From Vicinamibacterales bacterium (GTDB lineage Bacteria > Acidobacteriota > Vicinamibacteria > Vicinamibacterales > Fen-181), in contig DASXVO010000027.1 in the NCBI GenBank assembly GCA_036504215.1, forward strand, positions 1-48,290: a stretch of 48,290 bases of DNA, given 5' to 3'. Each line of letters starts with the position of its first letter. Position 1 is the first letter of the stretch. Positions 1 to 7,651 of this stretch are shown piece by piece. The position numbers and the translations under genes were made by a program. The notes beneath the pieces were generated by a model that was given only the letters and a program-made list of their open reading frames with translations, did no database searches and was not told the origin of the DNA.

Positions 1-38
1 GGCGGGCGTGACCGCCGGCCGACCGCTGCACGCCGACC

Positions 39-257
39 CTAACTTGGCTTTCTTCCGGCGGCCAGGCGCTCGCCGGTTTGCGGACGCGCGGACTGGGCAA
101 TCAACGCTGGCCCTTGCGCCGTCGTTCCCACCAACCGCCCAAGCAGCGTCACGAACTCGTCGGTGCTCAGATGGGCGCTCTCGCCAGGCCCGAACGTATG
201 GACGAGCGAGCGGGCCAGCTCTTCCAATGGGTGATTCCAGAAGCTCCGTGGGCTCAT
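39..257 (-). CDS. Small hypothetical protein (72 aa)
   Basis: This 72-residue frame starts at ATG 257, with a GGAG element about 9 nt upstream on the minus strand. It lies downstream of moaA in the same direction. The first 45 residues read like a compact helical protein (FWNHPLEELARSL, then STDEFVTLLGRLVG), and the tail is Ala/Arg-rich. I do not recognise a family. An in-frame ATG at 344 would add 29 residues but has no visible ribosome site. It could be a chance frame in GC-rich DNA. The roughly 165 bases between it and moaA hold no other gene I can see. Confidence 0.3.
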   Translation of the reverse strand: MSPRSFWNHPLEELARSLVHTFGPGESAHLSTDEFVTLLGRLVGTTAQGPALIAQSARPQTGERLAAGRKPS

Positions 258-424
258 AGGGTTCGCTCCGCCGGGGTCCTCACTGACTAGGCTATAAGCA
301 AGAGCGATGCCTATTTGATACTTGCCGAAATCCTCAGAAAACATGGTGGGTCAGGTGGTGCGAGGCGGTCGGCAGACCGACACTCCCTGTCAAGGAAGAG
401 TTGCCGCAAGAGGTCAGGCTGGCT

Positions 425-1444
425 CTATCCGCCTCGGGTGTGCATCTCGAGATGGGGATTGTGCTTGAGGGTCACGGTCGGGATGAACACTCCGCGTTCC
501 CGTTCGGCGAGCCGAACCTCGGCGCCGCGATCGACGCGTCCCTGCCAGGCTCCCCGGATCGTCTGGGCGACGGCCGAACTTCCAGCACCGGTCCGCAGAG
601 GACGCCGCAAGTCGAGTCCTTCGGCCGCGTACAGACACATGAACCAGACGCCGTCGGCCGTCAACCGTGAGCGGTCGCACGTGCCGCAGAACGGTGTCGT
701 GGTCGATGCGATGACGCCGATGACCGTCCCATCGGGCAGGCGGAACCGATCCGCCGGCGCCCAGACCGTCTCCTCGATTGGCTCGGCGCTGCCGTAGTGC
801 GCAGCCAGACGCCTGAGCATCTCCTCGCGCGGCACCACCTTGTCGGTGGACCAGCGCGTCGCCCCGCCCACATCCATGTACTCGATGAAGCGCACCTCGG
901 CGCGGTGGGTCTTCGCGTACTCAATCAGCGGGACCATCTCGTCATCGTTCACGCCGCGCATGACCACGGTATCGATCTTCAGGCCGTCGAACAGCGGGGC
1001 AGCGGCCTCGATGCCGGCGAGCACGCGATCGTGCGTGGTCAGGCGGGTGAGGGCGGTGAACCTGTCGGGGCTGAGCGTGTCGAGGCTGACGGTCAGCCGC
1101 ATCAGGCCCGCGTCCTTCAGGGGCGCCGCCTGGCGGGCGAGCAGGACGCCGTTGGTCGTGAGCGCGAGATCGGTCAGCCTCGCGCTCGAGGCGAGCAGGC
1201 GCACGAGGTCCGGCAGGTCGCGCCGAAGCAGCGGTTCACCGCCGGTGAGGCGCACCTTGTCCACACCGAGGTCGGCGAACAGCGCGACCAGCGTCGCGAT
1301 CTCCTCGAACGTGAGGAGGTCCTCCTTGGGCAGCCACGCGTACTCCTCCTCCGGCATGCAGTACTGGCAGCGGAGGTTGCAGCGGTCCGTGACCGAGACA
1401 CGCAGGCTGCGAAGGGGTCGGCCGAGCCGATCGACGAGTGACAT
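425..1444 (-). CDS. moaA: GTP 3',8-cyclase MoaA
   Basis: MoaA is a radical SAM enzyme that, with MoaC, converts GTP to cyclic pyranopterin phosphate, the first step of molybdenum cofactor synthesis in the cytoplasm. The 339-residue protein has the usual family length. The N-terminal SAM cluster motif CNLRCQYC (Cys22, 26, 29) is followed by LTGGEPLLR (about 66-74). The second iron-sulfur site that holds GTP is Cys253, Cys256 and Cys270 (FCGTCDRSRL and FMCL). The protein ends in Gly-Gly, the conserved catalytic tail of this family. It starts 10 bp after the stop of the upstream radical SAM gene, so the two are probably co-transcribed. No other moa gene is in the window. Confidence 0.97.
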   Translation of the reverse strand: MSLVDRLGRPLRSLRVSVTDRCNLRCQYCMPEEEYAWLPKEDLLTFEEIATLVALFADLGVDKVRLTGGEPLLRRDLPDLVRLLASSARLTDLALTTNGVLLARQAAPLKDAGLMRLTVSLDTLSPDRFTALTRLTTHDRVLAGIEAAAPLFDGLKIDTVVMRGVNDDEMVPLIEYAKTHRAEVRFIEYMDVGGATRWSTDKVVPREEMLRRLAAHYGSAEPIEETVWAPADRFRLPDGTVIGVIASTTTPFCGTCDRSRLTADGVWFMCLYAAEGLDLRRPLRTGAGSSAVAQTIRGAWQGRVDRGAEVRLAERERGVFIPTVTLKHNPHLEMHTRGG

Positions 1445-1454
1445 CCCCTCGATC

Positions 1455-2570
1455 TTAACTCAGAGAGACCGTTCCGAGGCGACGGCCGAGTGGCCGAGCT
1501 ACGGTCTGGCCCTCGAACTTCGGGTCCCATCGGCCGGGGATTCGGGTGCCGCAGGCGGGGCACGCGCCGTCTGGCGTCAGGCGGTAGCGGCGAATCAGGT
1601 AGGCGAAGCGTTCGATGAGAATCTCATGGCACGACGGGCAGGTCGTGTCCTCGCACCCGCCGACCGAGCCGGGCATGTTGCCGGCGTAGACGTAGGTGAG
1701 TCCGGCAGCCCGACCAATGTCCACGGCCCTGAGCAGCATGTCGACCGTCGTGTCCCCCGTGCCGCTCATCCGGTAATCCTCGTGGTAGGCCGAGACGTGC
1801 CACGGAATGTTGGGGGAGACGCCGGCCAGAAACGCCGCCAGGCGCGTCAACTCGGCATCCGAATTGTTGAAGCCCGGTACGAGCAGCGTCACGACCTCCA
1901 GCCACAGCCCCATGGCGTGGGCCCGCCGGATCGTGTCAAGGATCGGCTCGAGACGTCCGCCGAGACTCCGGTAGTGCTTGTCGTCGAAACCCTTCAGATC
2001 GATCTTGAAGAGATCGATCCAGGGCCGGAGGTACTCGAGCACCTCGGGCGTCCCGTTGCCATTGGAGACGAAGCCGGTGACCAGGCCGGCCTGCCTGGCG
2101 TGCTTGAAGATCTCCACCGCCCACTCGGTCGTGATCAGCGGTTCGTTGTAGGTGCTGACGATGGCCTTGGCGCCGGAGCGGACGGCGTCTTGGACCAGCG
2201 CCTCGGGCGAGGCGGTCTGCGCGTGGAGCGAGGCGTTGGGGTCGCGGAGCGCCTGCGAGGTGACCCAGTTCTGGCAGTACCCGCAGTGGAGATCGCACCC
2301 GAGCATGCCGAAGCTGTAGGCGAGCGCGCCGGGATAGGCATGGAAGAAGGGCTTCTTCTCGATGGGGTCGCACTGGGCGCTGCTCACGTAGCCCCAGGGC
2401 ACCATCAAGCGACCGTTCCGGTTGAACCGGACCTTGCACACGCCCTGCGCGCCGTTGGGGATTGGACACCGATGTCCACACGCGAAGCATCGCGTCCAGT
2501 CTCCGTTGTACGTCTCGTACAACTCGCCTTCCCTCGTGCGCCGCGCCAGTTCGTCGGCCAACGATCTCAT
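1455..2570 (-). CDS. amrS: AmrS-like radical SAM enzyme (AmmeMemoRadiSam family)
   Basis: This 371-residue protein resembles the pyruvate formate-lyase activase-like enzymes of the AmmeMemoRadiSam group. The SAM cluster motif is CDLHCGYC (Cys92, 96, 99), inside the typical context LGCDLHCGYCQNW. A cysteine-rich N-terminus (Cys28, 31, 35, 45) and C-terminal pairs (CEDTTCPSC, CPACG) suggest extra metal sites. A longer frame begins at 2621, but that would overlap the preceding gene, which ends at 2596. I chose ATG 2570, which has AGAAGG four bases upstream. The partners AMMECR1 and Memo are absent from the window, so the substrate is unknown. It sits between the VanX-like gene and moaA in a minus-strand run. 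Confidence 0.9.
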   Translation of the reverse strand: MRSLADELARRTREGELYETYNGDWTRCFACGHRCPIPNGAQGVCKVRFNRNGRLMVPWGYVSSAQCDPIEKKPFFHAYPGALAYSFGMLGCDLHCGYCQNWVTSQALRDPNASLHAQTASPEALVQDAVRSGAKAIVSTYNEPLITTEWAVEIFKHARQAGLVTGFVSNGNGTPEVLEYLRPWIDLFKIDLKGFDDKHYRSLGGRLEPILDTIRRAHAMGLWLEVVTLLVPGFNNSDAELTRLAAFLAGVSPNIPWHVSAYHEDYRMSGTGDTTVDMLLRAVDIGRAAGLTYVYAGNMPGSVGGCEDTTCPSCHEILIERFAYLIRRYRLTPDGACPACGTRIPGRWDPKFEGQTVARPLGRRLGTVSLS

Positions 2571-2595
2571 GCTGCCTTCTGACTCCTGCCCAAGT

Positions 2596-3285
2596 TCACC
2601 TCGGTGCCGCCCGCGGAACAATCTCCGAGAACTGAATGTTGAGGATCGGATAGCGTGCCCACTCGCGGTAGTTGAAGTGCCACCACTCGTTCGGCTCGAC
2701 CGTGAACCCCTCGGTTTCCATCGCGGCCTTCAGCCGATCTCGCGCGATGCGCTGCTGGTCAGTGCCGCCGGTGTACGTCGGGTAGGCCCGCGGCGACATC
2801 TCGTCGTAGACGCTCGGCATCTCGGCCTCGCGACCGGTCGCAAGGTCGTACAGGGACAGGTCCACGGCGCAGCCGCGGTTGTGCTTGGAGCCCTTCGTCG
2901 GATCGGCGACGAACTCCCGCTTGTCGGGCGGCGTCACGTCCCAGAAGATCTTCGTCACCGACCAGGGCCTGTAGCCGTCGTAGACCAGCAACCCGAATCC
3001 CTGCTTCCTGAGCGCGGCATTGACGCGGACGAGCGCCTCGGCGGCCGGGCGCTGGAGCAGCGCCCGCGCCTCGGGGTAGACCGGGCGGCCGGCGAGGTTG
3101 TTCGGCGTGGCGTAACGGATGTCGAGATGGATGGTCGGGTCGAGTGCGACCAACTCGACCAGGTCCGAGTCCAGGATCTCTGCTGCGTCGCGACGCGGAA
3201 ACTCGGCCGGAACGGCCACCTGGGCGCTGGCCACCGCGGCCAGCAGGAGGCCGGCCGCGACGAGGACGAGCAGGACTTTGCGCAT
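2596..3285 (-). CDS. Secreted VanX-type D-Ala-D-Ala dipeptidase (peptidase M15D)
   Basis: The 229-residue protein starts with a clear Sec signal peptide (MRKVLLVLVAAGLLLAAVASA, about 1-21), so it should act in the periplasm. The zinc-peptidase motifs of the VanX/DdpX family are present: SKHNRGCAVD (His135, Asp142) and EWWHFNY (catalytic Glu200, zinc His203), with YDGYRPW around 102-108. Enzymes of this family hydrolyse D-Ala-D-Ala. There is no vanH, vanA or vanRS nearby, so cell-wall turnover or D-Ala recycling is more likely than glycopeptide resistance (inference). It is transcribed divergently from a NagX-like gene across only 30 bp, and is followed by amrS after 25 bp. Confidence 0.93.
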   Translation of the reverse strand: MRKVLLVLVAAGLLLAAVASAQVAVPAEFPRRDAAEILDSDLVELVALDPTIHLDIRYATPNNLAGRPVYPEARALLQRPAAEALVRVNAALRKQGFGLLVYDGYRPWSVTKIFWDVTPPDKREFVADPTKGSKHNRGCAVDLSLYDLATGREAEMPSVYDEMSPRAYPTYTGGTDQQRIARDRLKAAMETEGFTVEPNEWWHFNYREWARYPILNIQFSEIVPRAAPR

Positions 3286-3315
3286 GCGCCTAGGATACTG
3301 CTAATCTCTCACGCC
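3286..3315. promoter_or_regulatory. 30-bp divergent promoter region, VanX-like / NagX-like genes
   Basis: Thirty bases separate the two opposite start codons. On the minus strand TATCCT (complement of 3292-3297) lies 6 nt before the dipeptidase ATG. On the plus strand TAATCT (3302-3307) lies 8 nt before the acetyltransferase ATG. Neither start has a Shine-Dalgarno sequence. If these are the -10 boxes, both transcripts would be essentially leaderless. The boxes are imperfect and I see no convincing -35 elements. Confidence 0.4.
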
Positions 3316-4461
3316 ATGACACGGACCACCACGCCGGTTCCGGCTCTGGCTCAGCGTCTGGTCTCGCTCGACGTCTTTCGGGGCATCACGATGGCGTCGA
3401 TGGTCATCGTCAACAACCCGGGCGACTGGGGCAATGCCTACTGGCCGTTGCTCCATGCCGAGTGGAACGGCTGGACGCCGACGGATCTCATCTTTCCATT
3501 CTTCCTGTTCATGGTCGGCGTCTCCATGACGCTGTCCAAGGCCACCACGGGACCGGGATGGCGCATCGTCCGGCGCGGCGTGATGATCATGGCGCTTGGA
3601 TGGTTCCTCGGTGGGTTCCCCTACTTCGACCTGACGAAACTCAGACTGCCGGGAGTGCTCGTGCGGATCGGACTCTGCTACCTGGCGGCGGCGGGGATCT
3701 TCCGCCTCACGTTGCCTCGTGGCGATCGCGACGACCGGCGTCACGCGCGCAGGCTTGGAGCCTGGGTCGCGGGCCTGACGCTCGGATACTGGGCGCTCAT
3801 GGTGCTGATGCCCTATCCGGGGCACGCGCCTGGTGACCTTACGCCGGCTGGCAATCTGGGTGCGTTCATCGACCGCGCGCTGCTCGGCCGGGCGCACATG
3901 TGGGGACGGCGTCCTTGGGACCCCGAAGGACTGTTGAGCACGCTGCCGGCGATCGCAACGACGTTGATGGGGCTCATGACCGGGTTCTGGCTCCGAGCCC
4001 CGGCGGAGGGACGAACGAAGGCGCTGCTGATGGCCGCGGCTGGAATTGCGGCGATGGCCATCGGGGCCCTGTGGGATCTGGCGTTTCCGATCAACAAGAA
4101 CCTCTGGACCAGTTCCTACGTGTTCTTCACCGGTGGCGCCGGGATGGCAGGCCTGGCCGCCTGCTACTGGGTCATCGACGTCGAGGGCTGGCGTTGGTGG
4201 ACCAAGCCGTTCGTCATCCTCGGCGTCAACGCGATCGCCCTGTTCATGCTCGCCGGCCTCAGCGCAAAGCTGCTGATCCTGATCAAGATGACCGACGCGG
4301 CGGGGAAACGGATCTCGCTTCAGAGCCTGATGTACGCACGGGGGTACGAGCCGTTCCTCGAGCCGAAGAACGCCTCACTGCTGTTCGCGCTGACCTACGT
4401 GGTGGCGCTGTATCTGGTTCTGTGGTTGATGTATCGACGGAGGATCTTCCTGAAGGTATAG
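3316..4461 (+). CDS. NagX/HGSNAT-like membrane acyltransferase (DUF5009 family)
   Basis: This is a 381-residue, roughly ten-helix membrane protein. The N-terminus (RLVSLDVFRGITMASM, then HAEWNGWTPTDLIFPFFLF) is the signature of the heparan-alpha-glucosaminide N-acetyltransferase family. His47 in HAEWNGWT aligns, from memory, with the human active-site histidine in HASWNGLT. Bacterial relatives (NagX) occur with amino-sugar uptake genes and are thought to acetylate or transfer amino sugars at the inner membrane. The ATG at 3316 begins just before the conserved domain; a much longer upstream frame runs over the divergent VanX-like gene and is rejected. Pairing with a secreted D-Ala-D-Ala dipeptidase supports a role in peptidoglycan breakdown-product recovery (inference). 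Confidence 0.88.
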   Translation: MTRTTTPVPALAQRLVSLDVFRGITMASMVIVNNPGDWGNAYWPLLHAEWNGWTPTDLIFPFFLFMVGVSMTLSKATTGPGWRIVRRGVMIMALGWFLGGFPYFDLTKLRLPGVLVRIGLCYLAAAGIFRLTLPRGDRDDRRHARRLGAWVAGLTLGYWALMVLMPYPGHAPGDLTPAGNLGAFIDRALLGRAHMWGRRPWDPEGLLSTLPAIATTLMGLMTGFWLRAPAEGRTKALLMAAAGIAAMAIGALWDLAFPINKNLWTSSYVFFTGGAGMAGLAACYWVIDVEGWRWWTKPFVILGVNAIALFMLAGLSAKLLILIKMTDAAGKRISLQSLMYARGYEPFLEPKNASLLFALTYVVALYLVLWLMYRRRIFLKV

Positions 4462-4561
4462 CGGGCGACTGAGTCGGGCTGGTCTGGATGGCTCCTTCAC
4501 GTTCAGCTTGATCGCAACCGCCTCCAGCCGCCATACTCCGTAGGCGACACGGGGAGGATTC

Positions 4562-5266
4562 ATGACGGAACGCGAGACCTTCGGCCTAGAACTGCGCCGC
4601 ACCAGGGAGCGACGTGGTCTGACGCTCAACGAGATTGCCGAGAAGACGAAGGTCAAGACGTCGCTGTTTGCCGGACTCGAGCAGAACGATCTGTCGCGAT
4701 GGCCCGCCGGGATCTTCCGTCGCGGGTTCGTCAGGAGCTATGCGGAGGCCATCGGGCTCGACCCGGAGGAAGTCGTCTCGCGGTTCGTGCGGTTGTTTCC
4801 CGAGACCACCGGTGAACCGGTGAACTCGGCTGTCCAGTCGGCCGACCCGCGCACCCAGGTCGAGGTTCCCGCGCTGCGCCTGGTGCTCGACCAGCCGCAG
4901 CCCGTCGAGCACGGGCGATCCCTGGCTCGGGCCGAGCGCCGTCTCGTGGCGGGCGCGATGGACATCGGTCTGGCACTCGTGCCCGCGGTACTCATCGCGC
5001 TGTGGCTCGGACGCGAGTGGTTCTGGGCGACGGCGGCCTGCGTCGGGCTGGCGGGCCACGTGACGGCGCTCTGCGCCACCGGTAGCACCCCGGGAACGTG
5101 GCTGCTGCTGCGCGAACCGGCTCCGATCGACGCGCTGCCGGCGCCTGTTGCCCCTGTAGCTCGACGCGTGGACACGATGCCGCCGGCCCAGCCTGCGCCC
5201 CGGCGTCACTCGCTCCGACAGGTGCCCGCGCGGACACAGGTTCGGTCACACCGCCTTCCTCACTAG
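4562..5266 (+). CDS. HTH (RodZ/Xre-type) protein with RDD-like membrane segment
   Basis: The 234-residue protein has a helix-turn-helix of the RodZ N-terminal type at about residues 5-75 (LRRTRERRGLTLNEIAEKTK, then GIFRRGFVRSYAEAIGLDPEEV). A linker follows, then a hydrophobic region (about 128-183) opening with RRLVAGAMDIGLALVP and ending GSTPGTWLLLRE. The Arg-Asp opening and the G-x-T-P-G turn look like the RDD membrane domain. The C-terminal 45 residues are Pro/Arg-rich and probably disordered. RodZ links MreB to the membrane, but the periplasmic domain expected of RodZ is absent, so the function is uncertain: a membrane-tethered DNA-binding regulator or a cytoskeletal adaptor. The start fits ATG 4562 at the beginning of the HTH fold. 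The MFS gene follows after 14 bp. Confidence 0.75.
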   Translation: MTERETFGLELRRTRERRGLTLNEIAEKTKVKTSLFAGLEQNDLSRWPAGIFRRGFVRSYAEAIGLDPEEVVSRFVRLFPETTGEPVNSAVQSADPRTQVEVPALRLVLDQPQPVEHGRSLARAERRLVAGAMDIGLALVPAVLIALWLGREWFWATAACVGLAGHVTALCATGSTPGTWLLLREPAPIDALPAPVAPVARRVDTMPPAQPAPRRHSLRQVPARTQVRSHRLPH

Positions 5267-5280
5267 CCAACGGCTGCGCG

Positions 5281-6522
5281 ATGGCGACCACGCCTCCCGA
5301 TGACATCGAAGCTACCCCGGGCACAGAGGACACCCGCGTCGTGTTCGGCCTGCCTCGCCCCGTCTGGCTGCTCGGCCTGACGAGCCTCTTCACTGACACC
5401 GCGAGCGAGGCGATCTACCCGCTGCTTCCGCTCTACCTCACGCGCGTGCTGGGCGCCGGGGCAGCGTCGCTCGGCCTGATCGAGGGATTTGCCGAGGCCG
5501 CCAACAGCCTCCTCAAGATCGTGTCAGGGTACTTGTCGGACCGATGGCAGACGCGGCGGCCGATCGTGATCGCCGGCTACAGTTTGTCGTCGGCCGTCCG
5601 CCCGCTGATTGCGCTGGTGTCATCCTGGCCGCAGCTGTTCGTTGTGCGGTTCATGGATCGAGTGGGGAAGGGCGTGCGCGGCGCACCGCGCGACGCGCTG
5701 CTCGCCGCCTGCGCCACGCCGTCGACGCGAGGACGGATCTTCGGATTCCATCGGGCGATGGACCACGTCGGTGCCGTGGCCGGCCCGCTGCTTGCCTCGC
5801 TGTTCCTGTGGGTCTACCCGGGGCGCTACCGTTGGCTGTTCGCGCTCACGATCATCCCAGGCGCGCTCGCGGTGGCGATGCTCTTCAAGGTGCCCAAGGA
5901 CCAGGCGTCTGACACCGCGACGTCGTCGCCCGGCGTGAGACCCACGCTCGTGCCGCCTGGCTGGAGAGGTTTGCCGCGGAGTTACTTCACGCTGCTGGCG
6001 GTGCTGCTCGTCTTCGCCCTCGGGAATTCGGCCGACTCGTTCCTGCTGTTGCGCCTGACCGACGAGGGAGTCAGGCCGGTGTTCATTCCATTGCTCTGGG
6101 CGCTCCTGCACGTGGTGAAGGCGCTCATGTCGGTGTGGGGCGGTGTGAAGTCGGATCGCTGGGGCCGTCGCTTCGTCATCGGGAGCGGGTGGATTGTCTA
6201 TGCGCTGGTCTACGCCGGTTTCGCCGCCAGCAACTCCGTGGCCACGCTCGTGACCTGGTTCCTCGTCTACGGACTCTACTACGGGCTTTCGGAGGGCACC
6301 GAGAAGGCCCTGATTGCCGACCTCGCGCCGGCCGACCTCCGCGGAACGGCTTTCGGCATCTACAACGCGGCCCTTGGCATCGGATCGCTGCTGGCGAGCG
6401 TCGCCTTCGGTCTCGTGTGGAAGATGGTGAGCCCGACTGCCGCGTTCGGTGTCGGTGCGGTGCTGGCCATCCTTGCCACGTTCATGCTGTTTGCGTTCAT
6501 CCGCGAACCGCGGACGGTTTGA
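5281..6522 (+). CDS. Major facilitator superfamily transporter
   Basis: This 413-residue membrane protein has about 12 hydrophobic segments in two halves of six. It carries MFS loop 2-3 features (GYLSDRWQTRRP, about residues 93-104) and a matching loop in the second half (GGVKSDRWGRRF). The segment FMDRVGKGVRGAPRDALLA after helix 4 is typical of a bacterial MFS subfamily of unknown substrate, often annotated only as MFS transporter. It starts at ATG 5281, 14 bp after the HTH gene, so the two probably form an operon and the HTH protein could control it (inference). No clear Shine-Dalgarno precedes the ATG. The substrate cannot be read from the sequence. Confidence 0.9.
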   Translation: MATTPPDDIEATPGTEDTRVVFGLPRPVWLLGLTSLFTDTASEAIYPLLPLYLTRVLGAGAASLGLIEGFAEAANSLLKIVSGYLSDRWQTRRPIVIAGYSLSSAVRPLIALVSSWPQLFVVRFMDRVGKGVRGAPRDALLAACATPSTRGRIFGFHRAMDHVGAVAGPLLASLFLWVYPGRYRWLFALTIIPGALAVAMLFKVPKDQASDTATSSPGVRPTLVPPGWRGLPRSYFTLLAVLLVFALGNSADSFLLLRLTDEGVRPVFIPLLWALLHVVKALMSVWGGVKSDRWGRRFVIGSGWIVYALVYAGFAASNSVATLVTWFLVYGLYYGLSEGTEKALIADLAPADLRGTAFGIYNAALGIGSLLASVAFGLVWKMVSPTAAFGVGAVLAILATFMLFAFIREPRTV

Positions 6523-6536
6523 GATGCTGATGACCT

Positions 6537-6556
6537 GGCGGGCATGGATGCCCGCC
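6537..6556. repeat. Perfect palindrome (9-bp arms) after MFS gene
   Basis: Arms GGCGGGCAT (6537-6545) and ATGCCCGCC (6548-6556) are exact reverse complements around a 2-nt centre. It begins 14 bp after the MFS stop and flanks the tandem array at 6573-6742. There is no T-run, so it is not a classical terminator. It looks like one half of a dispersed palindromic element. Confidence 0.75.
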
Positions 6557-6572
6557 GCCACTGCCTCGTGAG

Positions 6573-6742
6573 CAGCGCTGCCGCCCGAGTGGTGCTGCCG
6601 TCCGCGTGGCGCTGCCGTCCGGGTGGCGCTGCCGCCCGCGCGGCGCTGCCGCCCGCGTGGCGCTGCCGCCCGCGTGGCGCTGCCGCCCGAGTGGCACGGG
6701 CGTCCGAGTGGCACGGGCGTCCGAGTGGCACGGGCGTCCCGC
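6573..6742. repeat. 17-nt tandem repeat, about 10 units
   Basis: Units begin every 17 nt at 6573, 6590, 6607, 6624, 6641, 6658, 6675, 6692, 6709 and 6726. The first seven are close to TGGCGCTGCCGCCCGCG. The last three switch to TGGCACGGGCGTCCGAG, the final copy merging into a hairpin. The 17-nt period shifts the reading frame in every copy and there is no spacer sequence, so this is neither a coding repeat nor a CRISPR array. It fills the 249-bp gap between the MFS gene and surE. Confidence 0.85.
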
Positions 6743-6748
6743 CCGTGC
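6728..6748. repeat. Inverted repeat hairpin at the end of the tandem array
   Basis: GCACGGGCG (6728-6736) and CGCCCGTGC (6740-6748) form a perfect 9-bp stem with a 3-nt loop. It sits 6 bp before the surE -10 box, where a -35 element would be expected. Read as protein, this motif gives GTGVPPV on one strand and HGRDARAT on the other. I recall these strings as common in spurious translations from Planctomycetes, Verrucomicrobia and Acidobacteria genomes, which suggests a dispersed element family. Confidence 0.7.
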
Positions 6749-6754
6749 TCATCG

Positions 6755-6760
6755 TATAAT
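6755..6760 (+). promoter_or_regulatory. -10 box for surE
   Basis: A perfect TATAAT lies 11 nt before the surE ATG. No -35 hexamer is visible because the upstream positions are filled by the GC-rich hairpin. Transcription would start about 4-5 nt before the ATG, giving an almost leaderless mRNA. There is no Shine-Dalgarno. Confidence 0.6.
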
Positions 6761-6771
6761 CGATCTCCTGC

Positions 6772-7530
6772 ATGAAACGAATTCTCGTCACCAATGACGA
6801 TGGCGTGCGCTCCGCGGGAATCAAGGCGCTCGCCGACGCGCTCGCACCCCTCGGCCAGGTGTTTGTCGTCGCGCCCAGCCGCGAGGCGAGTGCTGTTGGC
6901 CACGCGCTGACGCTGCACCACCCACTCAGGCTCGAGCACCTCTCCGACTCCACCTACGCGCTCGACGGCACGCCGACCGACTGCGTGAACATCGCCGTGG
7001 CCGCGGTACTGCGGGGTCTTCCGGATTTGGTCGTATCGGGCATCAACAAGGGGCTCAACGTCGGCGACGATGTGACGTACTCCGGGACCGTGTCAGGCGC
7101 GCTCGAGGCCGCGCTGCTCGGTGTGCCGGGGATTGCCGTGTCGCTGCAGCAGGGGGCGGGCGAGTGGGACTTTCACGCGGCGGCCCGAGTCGCGCGGTTG
7201 GTCGCCGAGCCCGTGTTGGCGAAGGGGTTGCCGGCGCGCACGTTCCTGAACGTGAACGTTCCGCGTGTCGATCCGAAGGGAATTCGCCTGACCGTGCAGG
7301 GCAAGCGGAATCACTCGACGACCGTCAGCGAGCGGCGCGACCCGCGAGGGCGACCGTACTACTGGATCGGCGAAGGAGAGGACGAGTGGATGCCGAACGG
7401 CGAGTCGGACCATGAAGCGATCCGCGCGGGCTACGTGTCGCTGACGCCGTTGCAGTCCGATCTGACCGCGCACGATGCCGTCGGTTTCGTAAAAGGCCTT
7501 GGCCTCGAGCGGGAGGCTGGGTTAGAATAG
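6772..7530 (+). CDS. surE: 5'/3'-nucleotidase SurE
   Basis: SurE is a metal-dependent phosphatase that removes phosphate from nucleoside 5'- and 3'-monophosphates in the cytoplasm and is linked to stationary-phase survival. The 252-residue protein has the family length. The metal site is formed by Asp9 and Asp10 (ILVTNDDGVRS), Ser40 (SREASAVGHA) and Asn92 (VVSGINKGLN). Other conserved elements include YALDGTPTDCVN and YSGTVSGALEAALLG. The ATG at 6772 begins directly at the conserved beta strand, so the start is secure. Its 3' end contains the promoter of the following tRNA gene, and its stop codon shares a base with that promoter's -10 box. Confidence 0.97.
   Translation: MKRILVTNDDGVRSAGIKALADALAPLGQVFVVAPSREASAVGHALTLHHPLRLEHLSDSTYALDGTPTDCVNIAVAAVLRGLPDLVVSGINKGLNVGDDVTYSGTVSGALEAALLGVPGIAVSLQQGAGEWDFHAAARVARLVAEPVLAKGLPARTFLNVNVPRVDPKGIRLTVQGKRNHSTTVSERRDPRGRPYYWIGEGEDEWMPNGESDHEAIRAGYVSLTPLQSDLTAHDAVGFVKGLGLEREAGLE
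7499..7528 (+). promoter_or_regulatory. Promoter of tRNA-Pro
   Basis: TTGGCC (7499-7504) and TAGAAT (7523-7528) are separated by 18 bp, and the -10 ends 14 bp before the mature tRNA. The whole promoter lies within the last codons of surE, so the tRNA can be transcribed independently of it. Confidence 0.6.
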
Positions 7531-7542
7531 TTTTTCTGCGGT

Positions 7543-7619
7543 CGGGGCGTGGCTCAGCCTGGTAGAGCACTCGGTTCGGGACCGAGGGGTCGGTGGTTCG
7601 AATCCACTCGCCCCGACCA
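7543..7619 (+). tRNA. tRNA-Pro (anticodon CGG)
   Basis: This 77-nt cloverleaf has acceptor arms CGGGGCG (7543-7549) and CGCCCCG (7609-7615), discriminator A and an encoded CCA (7617-7619). The anticodon stem CTCGG/CCGAG encloses the loop TTCGGGA, giving anticodon CGG, which reads the proline codon CCG. The T arm carries GGTTCGAATCC. It is followed by a rho-independent terminator. Confidence 0.97.
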
Positions 7620-7651
7620 ATTTCAGCCATATTATCCAATTCTCTCGGCAA

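Noticed and set aside
369-384. Short hairpin (GTCGG/CCGAC) downstream of moaA as a terminator
   Set aside because: The stem is only about 5 bp and there is no T-run in the moaA direction.
2596-3285. Glycopeptide-resistance (van) cluster
   Set aside because: Only the VanX-like dipeptidase is present, with a secretion signal; there is no vanH, vanA or two-component pair nearby.
6573-6742. Regular repeats as a CRISPR array
   Set aside because: The 17-nt units are contiguous with no unique spacers, and no cas gene is present.
6360-6953. Minus-strand frames with HGRDARAT / GGSAARAAAP repeats as proteins
   Set aside because: They arise from reading the non-coding tandem repeat and hairpin between the MFS gene and surE.
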